Source: Purshia tridentata
Taxonomy: Eukaryota > Streptophyta > Magnoliopsida > Rosales > Rosaceae
Length of the DNA: 39,593 nucleotides
Reading direction: 5' to 3'
Assembly: GCA_003254885.1 (NCBI GenBank)
Contig: QANT01009143.1
Coordinates: 1-39,593 of the forward strand
Positions 31,807 to 39,593 of this stretch are shown piece after piece. The notes beneath the pieces are model-generated. The model saw nothing but the letters and a program-made list of their open reading frames with translations. It ran no database searches and was not told the origin of the DNA. Numbering within the stretch: position 1 is the first letter of the stretch; each line of letters opens with the position of its first letter. The translations under genes and the position numbers were made by a program.

Positions 31807-34800
31807 ATGGCTCTGAATTTGTTATCTCCAGCTGAAATTAAAGCCATCTCTTTCTTGGATTCTACCAAGTCCAGCCACCACCTCCCCAAGCTTCCAGGTG
31901 CCACTTTCTTTGATTCTGTTTCTGTTTGGTTTCCGAGACGACACAGGGAAACTATCGAATGAACACTTTTTTCTTTTTTCTTTTTAGCTTTAGTACATGC
32001 TGACATTATGTTTCAAAACTTCAAATGGGTCACTATGAATCTATGAGTTCTGTGTTTGTAAAATGATGGGGTCCATGTACTTTATTGTATAATTGAAAGT
32101 TCATATGCTAAAGTGCATATATGTGCTTCTGTCTTTAGAAAATTACACTTGTATGCAGCTCTAAATTTTAATGGAATACTTCTTGGTATATATCTTATAA
32201 ATTTAGTCTCTTTGTTAATCTTGTTTCAGAGTGTTGTATAATGGGTATACCATGTTATTTTGTTTGTTAAACATAGGTGGTTTTGCTTTGAGGAGGAAAG
32301 ATTGTCGAACTGTAATTGGGAGAAGAGTTCAATGTTCAGCAAAAACACCTCCTCCAGCCTGGCCAGGACGCGCGGTTCCCGAGGGCCGCAGGACTTGGGA
32401 TGGTCCAAAGCCTATTTCTGTTGTGGGGTCTACTGGTTCCATTGGAACCCAAGTATGGAAAAGATTATTGCTTTTAATCTTTTTATTTGAGATTAAAGAT
32501 AAAGTTATTCTTCTAAGACCTGTGTGAATTCTCTTCTTAGAATATAGCAAACTAAATTGACGGGATGTTTCAAGCTTCTCTTCCTTGTCTATGAAAGAGG
32601 GTCTGGAATTTGCATTGCCCTGGCTCTCTCTTTTGCTATCATTACTTTTTAAAAGAAAACTGTCTGATGGACAACAGCCATTTTTGCTCTTTTTTAATGA
32701 AACAAAGTCTGGGCATTGCATCAGTTGCTTATAATCTGAATTTCCTGTTTCTACAGACATTGGACATAGTGGCAGAGAACCCAGATAAATTCAGAATTGT
32801 GGCTCTAGCAGCTGGTTCAAATGTAACTCTTCTTGTGGATCAGGTAATACATCAGATAAACTCATCTGCCAGTCATCCATCATAACCACTTGTATCCTAG
32901 TTATCTGGGGTTTGGGATTGATATTTCTTACATATTTAGCTTGGTGCTTAAAATCCATTTTGCATTCAACAGGTGAGAAGGTTCAAGCCCCAACTAGTTG
33001 CCGTTAGAAATGAATCATTAGTTAATGAAATTAAAGAGGCTTTGGCTGATTTAGAAGAAAAGCCTGAGATTATTCCTGGGGAGCAAGGAGTCATTGAGGT
33101 GGCCTAGCATCTAATTGACCAGTGTTGATGAATTTCATTCTTATCATCTAGAAGAAATTGCTCATATTTTCTCTTCTCAGGTTGCCTGCCACCCAGATGC
33201 AGTCACGGTAGTTACAGGAATAGTAGGTTGTGCAGGATTGAAGGTAAGGTAATACATAATATATGTCATATAAAGTAGGATGAAGAAATAGTGGGTTGTG
33301 CAGGATTGAGGGAATAGTAGGTTTTGGAGGAATTGTGTTGTTTTGAAGTTATATATGTCATATAAATTTTGAAATACATAATATAGTTACTGAAGACAAG
33401 GGAATGCTGATGGGATAGCAGATTTGGTTAATAAATTTGAATGATTAATGATTCCTTTATTACAATTTATAATGAAATTCAACAAAGTTTTGCTGACAAA
33501 ACAGTTATTGGCTTATAAGTTAACATAAATTAGTAGGCTGAAATTTCTCCTGTTTTTCTTTTTAATCTTAGCCTACAGTGGCTGCAATAGAAGCAGGGAA
33601 AGACATAGCTTTAGCCAATAAAGAGACCCTGATTGCTGGAGGTCCTTTTGTTCTTCCTCTTGCAAAGAAGCATAATGTCAAAATTCTTCCTGCTGATTCA
33701 GAACATTCTGCAATTTTTCAGGTATGAAAACATATTAATAGAGATAGCCAAATCTATGTAATAAGTTATGCACTGATCTCAGATTGCTATTGCATATGTT
33801 ACACTTTTGTTGGTATTGTTTAAAGCATTATTAATTAAATTGCTTGGTGCAGTTATTTTCATGCTTGCATGATCAATTCAAATTTTTGCATCCTAGATTT
33901 TACTCCTGTGAATAGTGATGAAACTTACTGAATTCTCCTTTCTTCAGTGTATCCAAGGCTTGCCAGATGGTGCACTTCGGCGTATCATTCTTACAGCATC
34001 TGGTGGGGCTTTCAGGTGTGAAATCATAACATAAGCTAGAATATGAAAGCTTGTAAATTGAAACCCTAGCTGGGATATTTATTTTTCTTATGCCGAATAG
34101 GAGAAAATTCTTACAATGTAGCGGGATTTTATCATTTTCCCCACTTTGTAAGACCTATATTAGAGTATAATGTTGTTTGCTAATGTGTGTAGTTTTTGTT
34201 CTTAAAATTGTTTTATAAAAGGAGAAAACTTGTATAGGTTCTTTATTTTCTTTCTCTCTGAACGTTTTTCTAAAAAGCAAAATTACTTTGAAGCAACATT
34301 AAAACATAAATTCTATCGTCCACTTTATATAAGCTATACGTATTTGAGTTCAATTCTATGAATTATTTATTTTCGTTTTAACATCTTACTGAACTATTGA
34401 AGACTCTCAGGATATAGTTTTAGTTATTACTGAACATCTTATTTGACTCAATTTATTTCTTGCTTGGCAATTTAAGGATTGTCACAGCTCCCTGTTTATG
34501 GATGCAATGAGGATTTTGACAATTTTTCACTGTTAATGACAGGGATTGGCCTGTTGATAAACTGAAAGAAGTTAAAGTTGCTGATGCTCTGAAACATCCT
34601 AACTGGAATATGGGAAAGAAGATAACTGTTGATTCTGCTACCCTTTTCAATAAGGTTTGTTATTATTTCTTATCTGTGTTTTCTATTGAAAGCATCGTGC
34701 TGTATGCCAATATATCTACTATTGCAGATTTGACTTGCTAGCAGTTAAGTCATTAAGTTCTTTGCACATTTGACAGGGTCTAGAAGTAATTGAAGCCCAT

Positions 34801-36107
34801 TATTTGTTTGGAGCTGAATATGATGATATCGAGATTGTGATTCATCCACAATCCATCATACATTCAATGATTGAAACACAGGTTCAACACTTGTAGTTTT
34901 GGCTCTACTTTTGTGTTTACAATCCCAACTGTTGTGTAGTTTGTAAAAACACTGCACACTCGTATAAGTCGGAATATGAATCTTACAAGGTTCTTTTTCG
35001 ATATGTTCTTTCCAGGATTCATCTGTTCTGGCACAGTTGGGGTGGCCTGATATGCGCTTGCCAATCCTCTACACCATGTCATGGCCGGAGAGAATCTATT
35101 GCTCTGAAGTAACATGGCCTTGTCTTGATCTTTGCAAGTAATGAACCTTTTCCTTATTCCATTTTCATGAAGGTTCAGTCTGTGTTCTTTTTTATTTCCT
35201 TTTGGTTATGACAATTTTTTTTTTAAATGTCCCTTTTCTGATAGCTAAGTTTTTAATATATGAATGAATAAGCATGCATTTCTGACTTTGGACCCAAAAA
35301 AAAAACATGCATATCTGACTCTAAAGCTGGATAACTGTAATATATTGTTGGTACTTGTAATGATTTGTGGCTATGTATACTCCTATAGCGAATGATTGTG
35401 GTTGTAGCCTGTAGGACAAGCTTCATATTCCATAGGGTTCTTGCTTCTTTACAAACTTCCCAAGTAGGCCTGTCTCTATCTTGATTTCCTTACATCCTGT
35501 GAAACTCTATGTCATACTAGCCTACTAGGTACTCAATATGTTGCTGAGATGCAATACATTCGTAGCACTGCCTTCTTTGATAAGCTATCACAGGTTGACT
35601 AGAAATTATATCTATTGGTGCAGGCTTGGTTCACTAACCTTTAAAGCTCCGGACAATGTGAAATACCCATCCATGGATCTTGCCTATGCTGCTGGACGAG
35701 CCGGTGGCACCATGACAGGAGTTCTAAGTGCAGCAAATGAAAAGGCTGTGGAGATGTTTATCGATGAAAAGTATGTGTTGTTTCTTCACCTGCCCATGAT
35801 AGAATATGTTAACTTCAACAACAAATTATGATCACCTGGACAATTAAGTTGCCTGAGCAGTGATATTGCAAATCTTTGCTAGTATGCACTTTCTTGTCAT
35901 GTGAATGCTCGGCTAATAAAAGTTTGCTTGTTTTGCAGAATCAGTTATCTGGATATTTTCAAGGTTGTGGAGCTAACATGTGCTAAGCACCAGGCAGAAT
36001 TAGTGACCTCACCTTCCCTTGAGGACATTATACATTATGATTTATGGGCGCGAGATTATGCAGCTAATTTGCAAACCTCTTCAAGTTCAATTCCTGTTCT
36101 TGCATGA
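31807..36107 (+). CDS. DXR: 1-deoxy-D-xylulose 5-phosphate reductoisomerase (plastid)
   Basis: Twelve exons (31807-31897, 32277-32452, 32757-32843, 32973-33098, 33181-33243, 33572-33721, 33948-34015, 34543-34654, 34777-34881, 35016-35137, 35624-35770, 35939-36107) join in frame into 471 residues, the usual plant length. DXR converts DXP to 2-C-methyl-D-erythritol 4-phosphate with NADPH and a divalent metal, the committed step of the MEP isoprenoid pathway in the plastid stroma. A Ser-rich transit peptide leads to a CSAK motif at 50-53 and the plant-specific PPPAWPGRA at 55-63. The NADPH-binding GSTGSIG is at 81-87, LANKE at 195-199, the substrate and metal motif [12 protein letters not shown] at 220-231, and SGGAFR at 249-254. 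All catalytic blocks look intact. Poly(A) signals AATAAA occur at 36248 and 36285. Intron 5 contains duplicated exon-derived sequence; intron 10 contains a micro-insertion. Confidence 0.97.
33217..33387 (+). repeat. Diverged internal duplication spanning DXR exon 5 and intron 5
   Basis: The end of exon 5 (33217-33241, GGAATAGTAGGTTGTGCAGG and on) recurs at 33285-33309 and, more diverged, at 33311-33335. Blocks ATACATAATAT and ATATATGTCATATAAA from the start of the intron recur at about 33349-33387. The copies lack the GTAAG donor, so the authentic splice site remains the best. Confidence 0.65.
35273..35320 (+). repeat. Micro-insertion in DXR intron 10
   Basis: CATGCATTTCTGACT (35273-35287) and CATGCATATCTGACT (35306-35320) differ at one base. 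They enclose 18 bp, TTGGACCCAAAAAAAAAA. Here the A tail is on the plus strand. Same plan as the other micro-insertions. Confidence 0.55.
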
Positions 36108-36299
36108 AGGATAGCTTGTCCTTGCTGACCAGGGTACTCATGCTATGGATTAGATGTTCAATCTATGCTAAAGGTAGCATTCTGTGCCCCCCTTAAGTAG
36201 GTTCTGAATGTATGAATACATTGGCCATCTGAAAGTCCTGAGGTGGGCAATAAATGTCAAAAGAGAAACAAGATAATTAATGAAAATAAAATTTGTAGT

Positions 36300-38840
36300 G
36301 AAATTGTATCTTGTTTGAACCCCTGTTCTAATTCCTTGTTAGATTGACTAGTACCCCAACAATGCATTGAACAGATTGCAAAACAGGCTATTCTTATTAA
36401 TTAAAGAAGTTAGGAATTACCCCAGTGTGAACCAACCTGAGTTGCAAAAAGGTTGGGGTTGGGAAGAAACTTCTGGACTTTCTGGTTGGGCTGGGGTTGA
36501 AATTTGACAAACCCATGTCCCAAGTGAACCAGTGCAACCGACCATATGTGGGAGTCCAACAATATGAAAGCTCTTCTCTTCTGGGTCTTTCTTTCCCTTA
36601 TAGTTTTGGGCCTGAAGACTGAACAGTGTGAAGAGGCTTGCTATGAATTGACAAGTTTGTTCTTTGGTTTTTATCATTTTCAAAGTTGTAATTTCCAATA
36701 AGCCGGCACCGCCTGCCTCCCTCCCTGGTTTTTCTTGTACCACACGCGTACGACACTCGACATGGGATTTGTCGATATCCTCGCCCACCTTTTACAAATC
36801 ATTTTTGTTGCTATAAGCTTTCAACGTAAATTTTTTTAACCATACGACATAAAATTATATATATATACACAATTTCTGCACTTGCAGGCTATGCAACAGC
36901 AACTCCATCTAACATAAAATATAAGACAAAGTGTGCACGGAATAGAAGTTCAAACCATCCCCAGAAAACAGGGACATTTTGCCAAAAATGTTGTCTCATT
37001 GTTTTTATTAATACCCCTACAAACCCATCACTCTAGTGACTAGTCTCTAATGTCTAATCTCTATGATGAAGGTCATGCATATATGCAACTGTTATTTCAC
37101 TTTTTTGGACTGTGCTCGTGTAGCGGGCAGTGCTGCTGGATCTATGTGATTCGCCACATTATCCAGGCTCACAATTGTTTTGGTATTTTCTTTTTCTTTT
37201 TTGTTTTCTCATCCAATTAATATTCGAATGCGAATATTCCCCTGCCAAAGCAAAAATAAAATCAAAATACTAATGATTTTGAAAGAGAGTATGTACACTA
37301 CTAATAGTTTGGTCCATTGACACATCATCATGAATGATGATGGTCCATAGGTTCCACTTCTACATGATATAGGAGACACATTATTATCAAACAGTAATGG
37401 CAATGTCTTCCAAGGTAACACCCCAAGCATCTAATTCTTCCATTAGGGCCATCACCCACTTTTTCCTTGTGAAAGCTCTGTTTCCAAAAATAAGGAAAGC
37501 AGGCTCTTTTTCTGTAGCTTTTTCATTGTATACAGCCCTTGAGAGAGTTACATGTCCTTGTTTTATAAAGTTTATGGGTGCTGATTGCGATTGGTATACA
37601 CCTAAATGTGGATAATAGTGTGGCTTGGAAATGAACCTGGTCTGCCATTTCAAGAAAAGAATATAATCTTAAGTTAAGTGGGTTCGTTCTTTGTGAACAT
37701 GGCCAGCTATTCATTAAGGATTCCTACCCACTCAAATAGAAAGCTTCCACATTATTTCAGATATATCAACTGTACCAATTTGGACAAACCTTGTTTCAAA
37801 GAGACCCACAATGTTAAGGGATCAACCATCTAATTAAGCAGCCTAGCCTAAGCATTGATTTGGGGCATGTTCGGAGAGGTGTAAAAAATGAGTTATAACA
37901 GCTTACACTGGCTATGCTAGAACAATGAGCTTGACAAGAATCACAGTTTCTATGTGGATTTGGTTGGGCACTTCTGAGAGTTGATTTACAGCCTTTGGCA
38001 ATTATGTATGCTCCAAAATAAGTGAAGGAGGAGAGGAGATGTGATGATGTGAAGTGAAAATACCCCACAGTCAGAACCAGATACCCACTCCTGCTAGCTT
38101 ACCATTTCCCACTTGCCAGTTCCTTCTTTTATTGTTTCATTTATTAGTTTCTTTATGGGGATGTGTACAAGAAGCTAAATAAAGCTCCAGCTGAACTGAA
38201 TCATCATTACCCAATTATCTTTTGGTTTCTCTTTGGCAGAGAGAACAGATGCCTAGAACAGTAGAACTTAGTTACTCATACAGCCCATGATCACTTTATT
38301 TTTTTTCAAAACCTTTTATGAATTTCTTTTTATATGGTTGGAACTTTCAGAACTGTACAAATGTGGAACTTACAAAACTGTCATTCATTTATGTGTCTGT
38401 ATGTATGCTACACCATTGATTTGTACACTATCTGCTATCAAACCTCTTCAACTTTTGGCTCATTTTCAAAGTTCCCAGGTAGAAAAATGTGGAAAATATA
38501 TATTGAAGACCCTCAGTTGTCCTTAATTCCCACTTGCTCTCTCCAAACCCCAAAGAGTGAGAGAAAGAGAGAAAGAAAGAGAGAGAGAATCTGCTTTACA
38601 CATTTCCCTAAGTTGAGCTTTTGCAGCTGGATTGGGGATTGGCTCTAGGAAAAATGAGAAAGGGTAGCGCAGATGAAGACCAGGACCAGATGGCACCCAA
38701 ACGGGACACACACAAATATTAATTGCTGCTCATGGAATTCACAGTCATCCCAACCTTTTGCTTTTTCACCTGAGCCCTCTATCTGCTATCGTTTTTATGG
38801 GTCCCACTTTGAGACTTTAACCAAAGTGTCATGCGTAGAT
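36300..38840. other. Gene-poor downstream region
   Basis: No gene is clearly supported. The minus frame at 37387-37653 (88 codons, ending ELDAWGVTLEDIAITV) and the overlapping plus frame at 37397-37615 both look mildly protein-like but belong to no family I know. The block at 36420-36540, with repeated GGTTGGG-type words, may be transposon debris. A purine-rich (GAGA)n tract lies at about 38558-38588. Confidence 0.4.
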
Positions 38841-39044
38841 GAGAAAAACTTGGGGGAATTCTATATAACGTCGTCATGCCACGTAATTGTGCTGAGTGAC
38901 AAAAAAACTTAATTAAAATTTGACATGTGCAGCTGTGCTTCCTCTTTTTTCTTTATTTTTTTAATTAAATATAAAATTTTAATTATTTTTTATTACCATT
39001 TAATATAATAACGTGATATAAAATTCTCCACTGAAATTTTTCTC
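38841..39044. mobile_element. MITE-like repeat, copy 2
   Basis: The left end is GAGAAAAACTTGGGGGAATT; the right end on the other strand is GAGAAAAATTTCAGTGGAGA. Inverted similarity then continues through TCTATATAACG against TTTATATCACG, giving terminal inverted repeats of roughly 30 bp around an AT-rich 140-bp core. The order of blocks matches copy 1 at 20461-20655. There is no coding capacity, and no exact target duplication was seen. Non-autonomous DNA transposon is the best reading. Confidence 0.55.
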
Positions 39045-39593
39045 TGTGTATATTATATTGGCTGTATAATATCTTATTGTGCCACTGCCAGGCACAGCCA
39101 ATTCATCATAGCCCAGCTGATAATAAAGATGTTTTCCAGTTCTACCAGAACTACGGAAGAAAACAGATGCTACACAATTATATAATAATGGACCTATTCT
39201 GAAAATCATAGACCAAGTCTCAAAGAAATGAATTTTGTATGAAAAACAAAAGTCAAAATTAACTATATGAGCAACAAAACTTATAAATAATTATTTTATT
39301 TCAGTGAAGGGTTTGAATTCATATGTATAAAAAAGTTTGTATCCTCGACTAATTAGGCTAATTCTAAATTACTTGAAATTATATAATTTCGAAATATGTA
39401 TGTACAAAGTCAATAAATAAAATTCACAGTTGAATTCTATCATGTTAAAGTTCGTATTGACTTTGTAAATTAGATCAGGTAGATACATAATAGTATAATA
39501 CATTTCTTTTGAATAAAAAGTTACATAATAAAGGCTTTTAATTTAGGGTGATTTATAGGCCGGTCCAATTTTTTCTCCTCTCTTAGACTAATA
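39045..39593. other. AT-rich DNA to the window end
   Basis: No gene, RNA or element with defined ends is visible in this last stretch. Confidence 0.4.

Noticed and set aside
36417..36788. 123-codon minus frame
   Set aside because: Its residue pattern is low-complexity and tied to GGTTGGG-type repeat words; no family resemblance.

Overview
This is nuclear DNA from a flowering plant, most likely a dicot and probably a woody species. Genes are split by many GT-AG introns with U- and A-rich flanks, intergenic DNA is AT-rich, and the proteins are plant-specific or plant-type: a kinesin-light-chain-related TPR protein, an organelle PPR protein, an R2R3 MYB and plastid DXR. The species cannot be named from the sequence. 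No operons, CRISPR arrays, phage or viral genes were seen.

Layout. 1-3040: accessory sequence with an unrecognised 162-codon reading frame, an isolated first exon of an EMC2-like gene, and an intact tRNA-Leu(UAG). 4840-8650: KLCR gene (+), with a G-box promoter and a leader intron. 9040-10470: repeat-rich gap between convergent genes, holding a retroposon-like insertion, a 59-bp tandem repeat, an orphan 59-codon segment and a long poly(A) tract containing the only N. 10808-13348: intronless PPR gene (-). 14375-16784: RRP40 exosome subunit, nine exons (+), divergent from the PPR gene. 16785-21111: long gene-free stretch. 21112-22558: WER/GL1-like R2R3 MYB (+). 25334-25545: MITE. About 25860-29930: PEX14 (+), twelve coding exons plus a leader intron. 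31807-36290: DXR (+), twelve coding exons. 36300-39593: gene-poor DNA with a second MITE type.

The genes serve unrelated housekeeping functions: cortical microtubules, organelle RNA processing, nuclear and cytosolic RNA decay, peroxisome import and plastid isoprenoid synthesis. There is also one likely cell-fate or pigment regulator. PEX14 next to DXR matches the neighbourhood At5g62810/At5g62790 in Arabidopsis, so this block is probably ancient.

The most unusual signal is a set of tiny insertions of about 16-30 bp, plus one longer one. Each is flanked by direct repeats of 8-18 bp and consists of a short core followed by an A-rich tail on one strand; several cores contain TGGCCA. They look like extremely 5'-truncated target-primed retroposition events. 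One of them duplicated the 5' splice site of MYB intron 2.
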